A stretch of 37,583 nucleotides of DNA. Origin: Seminavis robusta (taxonomy: Eukaryota > Bacillariophyta > Bacillariophyceae > Naviculales > Naviculaceae). Below are positions 1-9,540 of the stretch, one piece after another (position 1 is the first letter of the stretch; the number at the start of each line of letters is the position of its first letter). The position numbers and the translations under genes are program-made. Location: assembly GCA_903772945.1 (NCBI GenBank), contig CAICTM010001092.1:1-37583 (forward strand). Reading direction: 5' to 3'. A model generated the notes under the pieces. It had not been told where the DNA came from and did not search any database. It was given only the letters and a program-made list of their open reading frames with translations.

Positions 1-2
1 AG

Positions 3-758
3 TGGATCCACACGCAAAGACTTCGTCACCTCCACAACAAGTTGTCGAAAGATCGAGTGGCTCTCCTCAACAACATCCACTTTGATTGGTCAATCCCGCA
101 TATGCAGCAGGATGTCGTGGAAGAACCCCGTCGCAACTCGGACAATAAAGGCACTTTTCTCGGAACCACACCCTGCCACTCAGGCAGTCCAACCGGCGCC
201 ACAACCAGCTTGCCCGCTCAAAGTCCATTCGGGGCAGCTCATGTCATTCCACGGGAAAAGCGGACCGCATGGGACTCGTATTTCCAGGCTCTTCGCACGA
301 ACATCGCCGCCGACCTGGTGGACGCCGACCTGCGAACTTGGATTCGCGAGCAACAGGTCAACTACCATAGTCTCACCGAGTACCGTCGCGAACGATTGAA
401 AGAGATTGGATTGGGTTCCTCCGATCACGAGGACAAGTTGCAACGGAAACGAACCAAAGGAATGAATCAGCGGACTCTCTACTGGGACGACATGTGGGAA
501 GACTTGAAGGCGTGTCGTGATCACCATGGTAACGATTGGTTGTCGACTGTTCCGGAAGAACTCGGCAAGTGGTTGCGACGACAGCGACTCTTGTTGGACT
601 CGGATCAACTGTCGGATGCCCGGCAAGCCAAGTTGGCGTCCATTGGCATTGTTCCAATATACGAGGAGGGCGTGTCGGCGTTGGCAACCAAGAAGTCTCA
701 TGATCCTCTCACAATGACTGCGCCCCACCAGGGTATCCGTCGAGTGAGCTTGTACTGA
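3..758 (+). CDS. Helicase-associated (HA) domain protein, 5' partial
   Basis: The frame is open to the left edge of the window, so the true start lies outside; a start at the TTG at 42 would be artificial. Seen: three successive HA-like units, each with an opening Trp, a central Trp-(I/L)-R-x-Q block and a closing 'L..IGF.W'-like block. The first is only its second half (WIHTQRLRHLHNK to IHFDW). The second runs from AWDSYFQALR through TWIREQQVNY to LKEIGLG. The third runs from YWDDMWEDL through KWLRRQRLL to LASIGIV. HA domains (Pfam PF03457) are known from bacterial and algal proteins and are greatly multiplied in diatoms, often without any helicase; nucleic-acid binding is assumed rather than proven. 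A linker rich in Pro, Thr and Ser separates units one and two. The third unit ends in a degenerate IGIV instead of IGF.W. A second HA gene lies at 3.0-4.1 kb on the same strand. The stop is TGA at 756-758. Confidence 0.8.
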   Translation, partial: WIHTQRLRHLHNKLSKDRVALLNNIHFDWSIPHMQQDVVEEPRRNSDNKGTFLGTTPCHSGSPTGATTSLPAQSPFGAAHVIPREKRTAWDSYFQALRTNIAADLVDADLRTWIREQQVNYHSLTEYRRERLKEIGLGSSDHEDKLQRKRTKGMNQRTLYWDDMWEDLKACRDHHGNDWLSTVPEELGKWLRRQRLLLDSDQLSDARQAKLASIGIVPIYEEGVSALATKKSHDPLTMTAPHQGIRRVSLY

Positions 759-1509
759 GCGAAGAACAATAGAAAACGAGAAACGAGAGAGATACAGAGG
801 CAGGGAACACACGAACGAACAGGGACCGAGGCAGTCAGGTCTGCGCTACACGTTCGCCCCGGGCTATGCCATTCGATCCACACTCGCATGTACGATGGAG
901 CAACACAGGAAGCGACTGCGCTACAACCGTACTCATAGGAACGACGATCAAAACAAATTCGATATCATTCATTCTTCGTGTACTTTGCTATACCGGTAGC
1001 AGGCCTCCACGTTCCTCGTACCGGTATGACAACGCTGGCTGTTGATTGAAAGCAGCTGCTACCATACTGTTATTCCTGTTGAAGAGTCCGCATACGGTAG
1101 ATAAGGGACTCTAGATCAACTATTCTAGTCTCAGATGAGACTGCTACCGGTACCGTTGTACCTGTATCGGTACAGTACACGTACCGGTACCAGCGTACCA
1201 GTTACTGACCACTTGAAGAGCTCCTGAAGTAAACCAAATCCCAGTACCGGTACGGTACATGATGTAAATAAAAGAATCTTCGCCTAATACAGTTTACGCT
1301 GGCTTGTAATTTGAGAACCCACTTCTTCCGAGAAGCCAAATCCAAACCACAGCTCGGCACATCCAAAGCTGAACGGGCACTGATCTGTCGTCGACCATTT
1401 GGTCGCAGCATATTTCTACGATCCGAGTTGGAAGACCAAAACTACGGCTGTACGCCACCTTCCTCTTGTTGTGATCCACGGGTGCGCTTTTCATTGAAAT
1501 TGCGGAAAG
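759..1509. other. Intergenic, rich in TACCGGTA palindromes
   Basis: I see no convincing gene here. Between about 1000 and 1260 the palindrome TACCGGTA and close variants (GGTACCGGTA, ACCGGTACGG) recur at least six times within about 250 bases. They are probable promoter-proximal or repeat-derived sequence for the MYND gene downstream. Confidence 0.5.
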
Positions 1510-2761
1510 ATGGGTAAGAAGTCGAAGTGTCGAAGTCAAAGACGGTTAACAAATCACAGCGGTTCTGCTCTGGTTGCCACAAGGTGGAATACGGAGATGT
1601 TCGGTTCAATCAATGCCCCCGATGCTCTGAAGAATGCTTTGTGCCAACGCTTTTCTGTTCCCAAGCGTGCTTCAAGAAAGCTTGGCCGGAGCACAAAAAA
1701 TGGCATAAAAAATTAGGAGAGAAAGAAAAGGATGGCCTAAAGGAAGCCATTGAACATTATGAAAGAGTGAGACCGCAGAGAACACAGAGTACACAACCTG
1801 ACCCTTATTTGTCCGGTCTGTCTCAAATGGATCCTTTTGTGAAGGCTGGAGACATCAATGGTGCCAAGAAATCCATGGAAGCTCTCCAGAAGCTTGACCC
1901 CTCACGACCAGAAGCATACCAGCGTCTTGCCGTATGTTTCGAGATATCAGGGCAAACGGCAGAATGTCGGGCATGCATGGAGGAAGCATGTAAGCGATGG
2001 GCATTGATTGCTCTGACAGGACAAAAGGGGGGTAAAGTTGCCACAGAAGGCTACATCAAATATGGCTTGGTTTCGTGGGCTTTGTGTGTTCATGCTGTCT
2101 TCAAGCGGTGCTGCGAAGCACTCTGCGTGCGAAACCAGATTGGTGGTGCCATGGTGGAATGCTCAAACGCGTCACAAAGGTGGCACTCACTGCAGCCAAG
2201 GCAGGCCTAGAAGATCCAAAAGTCGCAGTATATTATTCCCATTCTCCAACAGAAGATACTATAGGCGCACTGGAAAATATGCGGGTCCAGGCGCTTTCTG
2301 GATGTAACGGTCAGCAAGCCATCCCTGTGACCCGCAAAGAGGAAGAAATAGAGGAAACCAAGAGAATGTTCCGGGGTGCCTTGGAAAATGTTGAAGGTGA
2401 AGCCAAATCCGACATGTTGCTACGCATGCACAATGTTCTGAAACAGATGACTGCGGAGCAAACCAATGCTTCTGCTTTGGAGTGTGGGGAAGCTGGTTTG
2501 TGGGTCCTTGTCCATGGCCTGAGCTGCCAAACTGGACAGCCACTGAATGGCAAACTTTAAGGATGGATTGGTAAATGGTAAAGTTGCTTTGGAACTTGAA
2601 GGAGTTGAGGAATTCTACTCCAAGCCACCAATCTACAACAACTCCCATTCTCGGAGCAACAATTGGCCCTCATTTCTACCCTGGATAAAGCAGAGCAGTG
2701 GAAGTATGTGCGAGGCCGCTTCATCCTAGGTGAAGATGCTCGCCGTTTCTTGGCTAGTTAG
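1510..2761 (+). CDS. MYND-type zinc-finger protein, likely two introns, disturbed start
   Basis: The finger starts at about 1566: C-x2-C, C-x2-C-x3-C, C-x3-C, then PEH-x3-H, a MYND pattern (PF01753) in which the last Cys is His. Such fingers usually mediate protein-protein contacts. A helical, TPR-like stretch follows (DPSRPEAYQRLAVCFE). The reading frame then changes, but splicing explains this better than decay. A GT-AG intron at 2032-2105 (74 bases) joins LTGQKG to AVLRSTLRAKPDWW. A second at about 2496-2609 (114 bases) removes three stops and leads to a sensible C-terminus ending EDARRFLAS at 2761. The start is the problem. ATG at 1510 encodes MGKKSK and then needs a 2-base shift to enter the finger frame (SKSKTVNKSQ), as if TG had been inserted at about 1528. 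No in-frame ATG precedes the finger. This is either a recent frameshift (pseudogene), an assembly error, or an unseen 5' exon. Spliced length would be about 350 residues. Confidence 0.55.
2032..2105 (+). other. Predicted intron, 74 bases, in MYND gene
   Basis: It begins GTAAAG and ends TTCAAG. Removing it connects two open frames (phase 1) and replaces an implausible Cys-rich translation. The second intron of the same gene (about 2496-2609, GTTTGT to GTTGAG) is less certain, because a 3' site at 2624 would also keep the frame. Confidence 0.5.
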
Positions 2762-2999
2762 AGCCAACCAATCTGCCCAGCGTAAAAAATACAACCGTAA
2801 CTTTCGAATCTACCCTAGGACCCAGGAAATAATTAGTCTCACGGATTGTAAATCAGCTTAACCGGCTTTGCCGTTAAACGGTATCTTCGCGTAGAGCGAC
2901 GAGCCTCACTCCAACCTTCGCAGATCGCAGAAGCCGAAGACTCACTTGTCGGTTCACTCCCTCCTGCCACTAAACGAAGCTCTTTAGTAATAGTTCATC

Positions 3000-4106
3000 A
3001 TGTCCGAGGAAGCTTCTCACAGTAAGAACAATGCCAACGATGGGTCAGATAATGAGGCCGACGGTGGCGTACGACGGAACTGGGAGGCATCGTTCTTGGC
3101 TCTGCTCGACTACAAGAACATTTACGGCAACACGTTGGTTCCGTCGGCCTACGAGCAAGACACTGCCTTGGGCCATTGGGTCCGCAAACAGAGGCGATAC
3201 GAGTCCTCGGGAAAGTTGCCTCCCGATAAGCGTCAGAGATTGGACGCGATTGGATTTGTATGGAAGCTTCGCGGTGAGCAACTTCCAGAACGACAGCCGT
3301 CTACCAGACGTCAACAAAAAAACCAGCAAACAAAAGAGTAAATCCAGCACAACAAAAGAAAAGCCACCACAGCATGTGCTGTTTCAAAAGCCCAAGCCAA
3401 AACCAGAGCCAATGCAAGTTCGATCGGCGAGTCTTACTTCGGAGAACCACAAAGCGATTAGTGCTGCAGCTCTCAAGAAGCGAAACTGGGACGAAAGTTT
3501 TGAGGCTTTGGTAGTCTACAAGGAAGAATTTGGCCATACCAACGTGTCCAGGAGGTAAGTAATATATTTGTTGGATTGCCTTTTCTTGTGCTCTTTTTAG
3601 TATCCCTTTTGATCAGCGTGGAACTGACGCGTTTGCATATTTAATGTGAATGTAGCTACCATGACCATGCGCTTGGCCAATGGGTAGGGAAACAAAGGAG
3701 ACAACAATCCAAGCTTACAAAGAAACAGCGTGAAAATCTCAAGTCTCTTGGATTCGATTTTGTACGTGTTGGCACGAGAAGTAAGGATGTCTGGGAAGAT
3801 AACTTTGCCATGTTGGCACAATATCAAGAAGAACACGGAGGTAAGTCCGGTGCTGAAGGAAATAATGACATGGTGTAGATGCTCATGATGTTCATGTTGC
3901 GATATCTGTTCAAATTGCCAACAGATTGTATGGTGGATGAAGACCATGAACTTTCAGCTTGGGTAGCCGAGCAACGTCAGTCGTTTCTAGAGGAAAGGTT
4001 GCCCCCCAAACGAGCAAAGTCGCTAGAGTCCATTGGGTTTCAGTTCTATACCGACCCATCTATATTGGACGACATCATAATCATTGTTTCATCTTGTCAT
4101 CGATAG
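3000..4106 (+). CDS. Triple HA-domain protein, four exons
   Basis: Starts at ATG 3000 (MSEEASHSKN). My exon model is 3000-3273, 3359-3554, 3656-3840 and 3925-4106. The introns at 3555-3655 (GTAAGT...TGTAG) and 3841-3924 (GTAAGT...AACAG) are strong: each restores an HA domain interrupted in mid-motif. The intron at 3274-3358 (GTGAGC...AAAAG, 85 bases) is weaker; it joins the first HA unit to the Lys/Pro-rich linker, and the alternative is a frameshift near the A7 run at about 3316. Three HA units result. One runs from NWEASFLALL to LDAIGFVW, two from NWDESFEAL to LKSLGFDF, three from VWEDNFAML to LESIGFQF. Each has the central 'GHWVRKQRR / GQWVGKQRR / SAWVAEQRQ' block. A KPKPKPEP linker lies between units one and two. 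The last HA ends near the C-terminus, followed by a short hydrophobic tail (DDIIIIVSS). The family is probably DNA- or RNA-binding (inference). Its 3' end overlaps an antisense HA-like fragment. Confidence 0.75.
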
Positions 4107-4374
4107 TGTGACCCATTCGGAGCAAGTGGGAGAGCATGTAGAAGGTTGCCAACCATTCCGCCTTTTGCCGGTGGGTCTCAAAGTCAAACTCGATCGACTC
4201 CAAGGCATTGCGTTGGACCGTTCCACTTCGGACCATGGAAGTAAAGTCAGTAATCCTACCATTCTTTACACCACGACAATGGCCATTTCGTTCATGGTGC
4301 TTGCGAAGGATGGCGAATCTGGCTCGGAAAACCTCGGGGGAGAGAATCAGCGGAGGACCAGTAGAAGAACTCGT
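4081..4374 (-). CDS. Degenerate HA-like fragment, antisense to the HA gene end
   Basis: Starts at the ATG complementary to 4372-4374 (MTSSSTGPPLIL). The open frame extends upstream to 4578, but its first residues fall in the inverted repeat of the 4544-5134 element, so I prefer the internal start. Seen: FRARFAILRKHHERNGHC, then MVRSGTVQRNALESIEFDF, then a second domain beginning AEWLATFYML that stops after about 20 residues. The spacing (aromatic start, NGHC, ALESI.FDF) is that of an HA repeat lacking its central Trp-x-x-x-Q-R. The last 26 bases overlap the end of the + strand HA gene. This is a truncated relic or a short divergent gene; I cannot tell which. Confidence 0.4.
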   Translation of the reverse strand, partial: TSSSTGPPLILSPEVFRARFAILRKHHERNGHCRGVKNGRITDFTSMVRSGTVQRNALESIEFDFETHRQKAEWLATFYMLSHLLRMGHTIDDKMKQ

Positions 4375-4543
4375 CATGATACAGACTGTAGCCGCTATGC
4401 TGCGTGCTTCTGGTGCAAAACGAACGAGTGTCGATCTTCTCTTCGATTGAAAATGGAGTGAAGAAGGAGAAGAAAGCGACAACGAAGACACAGTGAACAT
4501 CGCTTCGCTGTCGATCTTTGCGTGATGGCAGAGGCCGCCCCTT

Positions 4544-5134
4544 GCTACTCTTGCGACAACCAGTATAATTTTTGACAACCAGTATAAATAACTGGAGGAT
4601 GGGGTAATTCACTAAAGATAAGTGGTGGAAGCCTCTCCGCATCACCCATTTTTTGAAGAAACTCACTTTTGACATCAGTTCATGCTGACAGAGATACCCC
4701 CAGCAGTTTGACCAATAGGGTCAACCTGACAATACTTTGAGATAGGGAATACATAATTTGGACGTGCCCGTCGCAGTGGTGATAGCCACTTGTCCATTTG
4801 GTGGCCATGGGAGGAACGAATGGCTGGCAAAGTAGGGCTTCCATTTCTGACCATTTTACACTAGTTTGACATAAGATAATGCCTTCTACGTGGCTGTCAG
4901 CACTACAACCAGCACATGGCTGCGACAAGCAAAGAATGTAGATAACTCTATATATTCAGCTTGGTTGTGTAGGTGCTATATTGGTTGAGTTCCTCCTGCA
5001 TTCCTCCAGTAGCCCTTTCAACATCAAAACAAGAGATGATCTGACCATGTGAAGCAGGAAAAGCCTGTGTTTATGGTGGCAACTCTGCTGCTTTCAAATT
5101 TTATAAAAATTATACTGGTTGTCGTGAGAGTAGC
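4544..5134. mobile_element. Candidate MITE with 30-base terminal inverted repeats
   Basis: Bases 4544-4573 and the reverse complement of 5105-5134 match at 28 of 30 positions (GCTACTCT, two mismatches, then the 20 bases from CGACAACC to ATTTTT). Inside the left end the motif GACAACCAGTATAA is repeated in tandem (about 4555 and 4574). The 530-base interior has no convincing protein, which fits a non-autonomous DNA transposon. TTGCT occurs at both edges, but I cannot fix a clean target-site duplication. Confidence 0.6.
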
Positions 5135-5363
5135 TTGCTTCGATTTTCGTTTGAATTCTCTCATGACTAAAGTTCAACTGTGAATGAAAACAACAACAAA
5201 AAACACTTCGCAATTCGCAATCACAAGCAATGGACAATAGTGCGGCCATGGCATTGGGCTGACTAATACAGGACCAAATCGCTAGCTAGCTAGTGTGAGA
5301 AAGCCAGCAGTGTAAGAAAAGCTTAGAGAGTTGCTCGAAAAACGCAGGAGAGGAGAGAAACCC

Positions 5364-6379
5364 ATGGCTGCTGACTTCATCACCAGTTTGAGCGACCAAA
5401 AGATTTGAACAAATACTGCCCCCAATGGAGAGGATCAGATCTGTCTTCCTTGAGTTTGCTGGGCGTGAGTGTTTATTGGCTAACACGGGATTTCTGCAAC
5501 AAAGTTCAAGAGTCAGGATTTTCTCCCCACATTTCCAACGACATTGAAAATCTGCAAGGTCCTCCTGGCGTGATTCGAGCGCATTCGGCGTCTACCGTGT
5601 GCCCCACCACGCATCAACTGGGTGCTTCCTACCGGTACGTACATTCCCTCCAGCAAGATAATCCCGATCAAGTTGGACCTGCCACGCACATGTTAAGTTG
5701 GTCGTGGTCGCATACGGTTCAAGCGGTAGTGGATACCTTGGTGGATTTTTGTCACCAACAGGAAAGAAATCCCAAACGAACCAATTTTTGGATCTGTGCC
5801 TTTTGCGTCAATCAACACCGAGTGGCAGAATCACAGGCCAAATAAATCAGGAGCTCTGGGCACAAACAACAACAGAAACAATACAAATGACACAACAAGT
5901 AAGAATCGATCCACTTCACTGGTGGATTTCTTTCAAAAGGAATTTCGAGAACGTGTGACGTCCATTGGGAGGATTGTTTGCATGCTAGCACCGTGATCTT
6001 CGCCAGTCTATTTAACACGAGCATGGTGTGTTTACGAAGCCTTCCAAGCCATGTCCAGTCAACGCCAAGTTTATATCGTCATGCCTCCGGAAGAAAAACA
6101 AAAACTTGCCACAAATTGGTTTAAAAGAACACTGATGCCTTGTACGAAACACTCGCCAAAACCAAAGTGCAGCAGGCCATGGCATCCGTGGAAGAAGACA
6201 GGGTCATGATCGTAAATGCCATTGAACGGGATGTTGGCTTTCATCAAACCAACATGTTCCTCAACGAATGCTTTCGAAAATGGGTAAGGGGAGTCATTGA
6301 AGAACTAGTCAGGGAACGAGAACAACAATGTAGTGCACCCATGTCACACCCTTCAATCGTGGGCCTTGCGGTTAGTTGA
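5364..6379 (+). pseudogene. Decayed gene of an unnamed algal family
   Basis: Pieces of one protein lie in order but in different frames. A possible start at ATG 5364 (MAADFITSLSDQ) is out of frame with the next block (5375-5845), which includes WLTRDFCNKV, YVHSLQ, GPATHMLSWSWSHTVQAVV and NFWICAFCVNQHRV. After a shift near 5830 another frame gives DFFQKEFRERVTSIGRIV and CMLAP, then TGA at 5994-5996, where a Trp codon (TGG) is expected, followed without a frame change by PVYLTRAWCVYEAF and YIVMPPEEKQKL. A further shift at about 6130 leads to DALYETLAKTKVQQAMASVE and a helical C-terminus (NECFRKWVRGVIEELV) ending at 6379. The pattern 'MLSW.W...V', 'W.C..CVNQHRV', 'YLTR.WCVYE' resembles a large family I recall from diatoms and dinoflagellates; I know no assigned function. 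At least two shifts and one nonsense codon mark it as non-functional, unless the assembly is faulty. Confidence 0.65.
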
Positions 6380-6479
6380 CCGCTTGGACGCTACAGTACC
6401 AGTACCAGATACTAGTCTTGGTTTGAACCAGTGCAGCGCTCTCTCTGGTGCGTTGGGCTAATCACCCAGCAATTATCTT

Positions 6480-8816
6480 CTATGTTTTTTTTAAAATGCA
6501 TGCTGGTCCTTCAGGAGCTGAATATTTCCGCTTTTCCCCTCTGGGTGAAGCTTGACGCTGAGAAATTGAAGTAGAGCAGCACCAAAGAGAAGGTTTCTCA
6601 CGAAGAAGACCATACAGCACTCCTGTCTTATCCTTTTCCGGTTGTTGTGCATCTTTTGGGTGCCATGGGTTGACAGCAGAAGCAAGCTCCTTAAATGAAA
6701 CAGACATCACATTCAAAAGGATATCAACAAGGTCATGTGATGTGGTGTTTTCGCTGGTCATCCTCCATCGTCCAAAGTGTGCCAACCACAACAGGAGCTG
6801 AATCTTTTCAGCCGTTGGTTCCAAATAAAATGGAAAACCACCTATTGGCAGGGTGCCATTGGCCAGGAGACATTTGGCAAGAACGGGTGCATCGCAGTTG
6901 ATGAAGTGATAACTGCTTCCATTTTTAATCGAGAGGAATGCCAATACCCTGTTCACGCTTCCTTCTAGCATTTCCAGGAACCATTCCAAGACAGAACGCT
7001 GATCCTTGCAAAGATAGTTTAATCCAATCAACTCAAGCTTTTGCAGATTGCGGTTCTTCTTGAATGCTTCACCAAAGAGAGACAGGTCTAGTGTATGCCC
7101 AATGTCAGAGAACTGGAGAACCTCAAGTGTGTCGATACCAAGCGTCGTAACCAAAGCGGATGTTGCATCGAACAAACTCTCCTTTTTTTTAGGAACGAAG
7201 TCAGGTATTATTCCCGTGAGACAAAGCTTCACCAAGCTTGCCCCACAGTCAAGTCTATTTGCAAACGTCACCTTTGTGGTCAAAATGCTTTGGTGGCGGG
7301 GTAGTGATGAGATCGCTCGCATAGCTGGAGAGCCACAACATGAAAATGTGTTGGGGCAAGGCCGCTTCCATACCTTGCAAAGCGAGGGAGAATAGGCCGT
7401 CTGGGATATCACAGATGTGTAATCAAGTTGCAATGATTTGGTGTGAACACAGAGTTTTGCGAGGTGCTCAGCGTGCACGTTTTCCAAACGGTCTAGCTCA
7501 ATGTGTTCGATCGTGGAGTTGCCCTTGCCACTCGAGGCACTGTTGGGGGCTGTTCGCACAACATCCAGTAAAAATTCCAGAAACCGGTTGTTGGTAAATT
7601 CGTCTGTGCTATGGACTGTATGGGTTCGGAGCTTTTCTCCAATCTCACCGCTGACCTTGCCGTAGCTGTTTTCGTTGCCATAGAGGTAGAACTCTTCGCC
7701 ACCTTCATCTCCGTCTTCAAACATCCACCAACAACCCCCGTTACATTCATTGTAGAGACGCAGATGAAGCTCTGTCGATGAGAGGTGCATCTGAATCAAG
7801 TACTTCAACATGACAATGGCCCTTGGATTTGTCCAAGCGACGTCCGTTGGAATCGACAGGGAAAGCTTTTGTAGGTTTGAAGAGTTGGCCAGTAGCAACT
7901 TGATTGCACGTGTCCATTCAGGTTCAATCTTCATCGCAGAATTGTCCAGCCACATGAAATCTTCAAAACAATTCAGGTCAAGTCGAAGCTCTGCAACCCT
8001 TGGCAACATCTGCGAAAAGATTAGGTCAATCCTCGACCCGGTTAGCCACTCAACGGTCATATCTTCACATTGAAACACACAGCACAAAAGATCATGCTTG
8101 AGATCCAAGACACGGGATCCCATTGGAATTTTTTCCAGCAATTGCAGGACAATCTTAGTGTCAAGTTCAGCTGCAATAACAGTTTTCAGCAACTCTTTGA
8201 CTGCATCGTCATCATTGGCCATGAAATTTGGACTTTTGGAAAGCATAATCTGAAGGATTTCTTCATCACATGAAGGGCCATTTATGCTCAGATTTTCCAA
8301 GCGGTTGTCAGTGAAAAAGCTAAGGATTGCCTTTGCAGTATCAAAGTTTTGATTGACCTGGGATGCCAGCCACTTGAGTGTTTGATGGTCGATATTCGGG
8401 AAGTCTGAGCAAGCAAATTCCAGTAGACTTGACCACTTTACGAAGCCAAAGGACTGATTGATGGCTTCTGGATATAGTCTGAGGACTCTGTTGAGTATTT
8501 TGCTGTCAAAATTATTCATGACAAAAAAGGCAAGTGGGTACAACGCCAGTAAGGCACTCCCAATCCGAGGGGAAGGAATAATACGACAAGAGAAACGTTT
8601 TGCAGCCAAAGAAGTGAAGTCTTCAAGCAGCAGAAGGGCATCAATGGCATCTGATGCCGACTTAGCCACTTCAGACTGACTGTATTCCATTTGGGTAGCA
8701 ATGCTGATGTCAAAACATGGACTTTTAGAAAAGTATGCCTGAATGGTGTCGTGAGGCTTTTCATTTGTCAAACCAACATAATCGTCCTCGATATGCTGGT
8801 GATAATTCACCTCCAT
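6480..8816 (-). CDS. Ankyrin/leucine-rich repeat-type protein, 778 aa
   Basis: Intact single-exon frame from ATG (MEVNYHQHIEDD) to TAG. The N-terminal third has ankyrin-like helices (YPLAFFVMNNFDSKILNRVL, RLYPEAI, SLLEFACSDFP). The middle is leucine-rich in the ribonuclease-inhibitor style (LRLDLNCFEDF, LQKLSLSIP, TIEHIELDRLENV, LEVLQFSDIGH, LQKLELIGLNYL). The C-terminus has LYGLLREKPSLWCC. The same architecture occurs in the genes at 15445 and 22826, so these are dispersed paralogues. By family analogy the protein is an interaction scaffold; there is no catalytic motif, signal peptide or membrane segment. The extreme C-terminus is basic (RGEKRKYSAPEGPACILKK), which could be a nuclear signal (inference). 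The promoter side (8817-9160) is rich in TACCGGTA palindromes. Confidence 0.75.
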   Translation of the reverse strand: MEVNYHQHIEDDYVGLTNEKPHDTIQAYFSKSPCFDISIATQMEYSQSEVAKSASDAIDALLLLEDFTSLAAKRFSCRIIPSPRIGSALLALYPLAFFVMNNFDSKILNRVLRLYPEAINQSFGFVKWSSLLEFACSDFPNIDHQTLKWLASQVNQNFDTAKAILSFFTDNRLENLSINGPSCDEEILQIMLSKSPNFMANDDDAVKELLKTVIAAELDTKIVLQLLEKIPMGSRVLDLKHDLLCCVFQCEDMTVEWLTGSRIDLIFSQMLPRVAELRLDLNCFEDFMWLDNSAMKIEPEWTRAIKLLLANSSNLQKLSLSIPTDVAWTNPRAIVMLKYLIQMHLSSTELHLRLYNECNGGCWWMFEDGDEGGEEFYLYGNENSYGKVSGEIGEKLRTHTVHSTDEFTNNRFLEFLLDVVRTAPNSASSGKGNSTIEHIELDRLENVHAEHLAKLCVHTKSLQLDYTSVISQTAYSPSLCKVWKRPCPNTFSCCGSPAMRAISSLPRHQSILTTKVTFANRLDCGASLVKLCLTGIIPDFVPKKKESLFDATSALVTTLGIDTLEVLQFSDIGHTLDLSLFGEAFKKNRNLQKLELIGLNYLCKDQRSVLEWFLEMLEGSVNRVLAFLSIKNGSSYHFINCDAPVLAKCLLANGTLPIGGFPFYLEPTAEKIQLLLWLAHFGRWRMTSENTTSHDLVDILLNVMSVSFKELASAVNPWHPKDAQQPEKDKTGVLYGLLREKPSLWCCSTSISQRQASPRGEKRKYSAPEGPACILKKT

Positions 8817-9169
8817 GGTCTCCTTGGACTGTTACCGTACCTGGTACCGGTAGGCAGCGCTGTTGCTAATGATACTGTCAATTGCAATGAATTTAAAATG
8901 TTGTGCTGGAAGAGGGAAGAGGCCTCGGACTTGCATTTACCTACGGCTGGGTCGAGCTCGGAGTTGCATTGGCTTCGGCTGGGTCGGGCTGGGGCGAAGT
9001 GTTGTGGTGCAAAAGATCGTGATCCTATCATGCAGCCTGCTAAGCTGCTACACTGTACCAGAAATGATACCGGTACTGGTACCGGTACCGGCAAGGCGAT
9101 CTCTAGCTAGCTCGGAAAACAGCACGCTGGCACGTGGGAAGCTCTACCGGTACCACATCGAATCCTGGC
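8817..9169. other. Intergenic with palindromes and a short tandem motif
   Basis: Contains GGTACCGGTA-type palindromes at about 8843 and 9065-9092 and near-repeats of CGGCTGGGTCG at about 8943 and 8973. I see no gene. It lies between the ankyrin/LRR gene start and the TPR relic. Confidence 0.4.
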
Positions 9170-9540
9170 GCACTCTACTGGTAGCCATACAACGGAGAAC
9201 ATTAGCTGCCAAAGAAGGCTTTCAAAAGGTCCTGTCCATCCAAGAGATGACACTGTGGAAGGAGCATCCAAAATTAGCCATCACAATTGACAATTTGGGT
9301 CTGACCTTTTCATGCAATGGGGGATCAAGTTGCGGTTTTTTCAAACGGCAATGGGTGGATATTATATTGACATACAGCTGATAGGAGAAGACCGCCCCGC
9401 CGTGGCCACAGCGCATAGCAATGTCTCGCAGGTCTTTTACGCCAAACGAGCATACGACAAGGCGTTGCAGCACCATGAGGAAGCGCGGATTCGCGAGGCA
9501 GGATCGGGCGCGGATCACGTCAGCCCGAAAGCCTCGCGTA
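9170..9540 (+). pseudogene. TPR (kinesin light chain-like) relic
   Basis: One frame gives GFQKVLSIQEMTLWKEHPKL followed by AITIDNLGLTF, and a different frame gives GEDRPAVATAHSNVSQVFYA followed by KRAYDKALQHHEEARIREAG. Both are clear kinesin-light-chain-type tetratricopeptide units ('G.dhP..A....N.g.vy...g.yd.AL...e.Al.i'). The normal linker between consecutive repeats is replaced by unrelated sequence (CNGGSSCGFFKRQW), and the frame changes at about 9310-9390. No start codon or full repeat series is present. Read as the remains of a TPR gene, a class common in diatoms. Sequence just downstream (9545-9826) has short open stretches of unclear origin. Confidence 0.6.

Noticed and set aside
3301..3537. 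Minus-strand Leu/Phe-rich frames opposite the HA gene
   Set aside because: Shadows of Lys/Pro/Gln-rich linker coding on the plus strand.
4680..4928. 82-codon minus frame inside the MITE-like element
   Set aside because: No transposase features; composition like the surrounding noncoding DNA.
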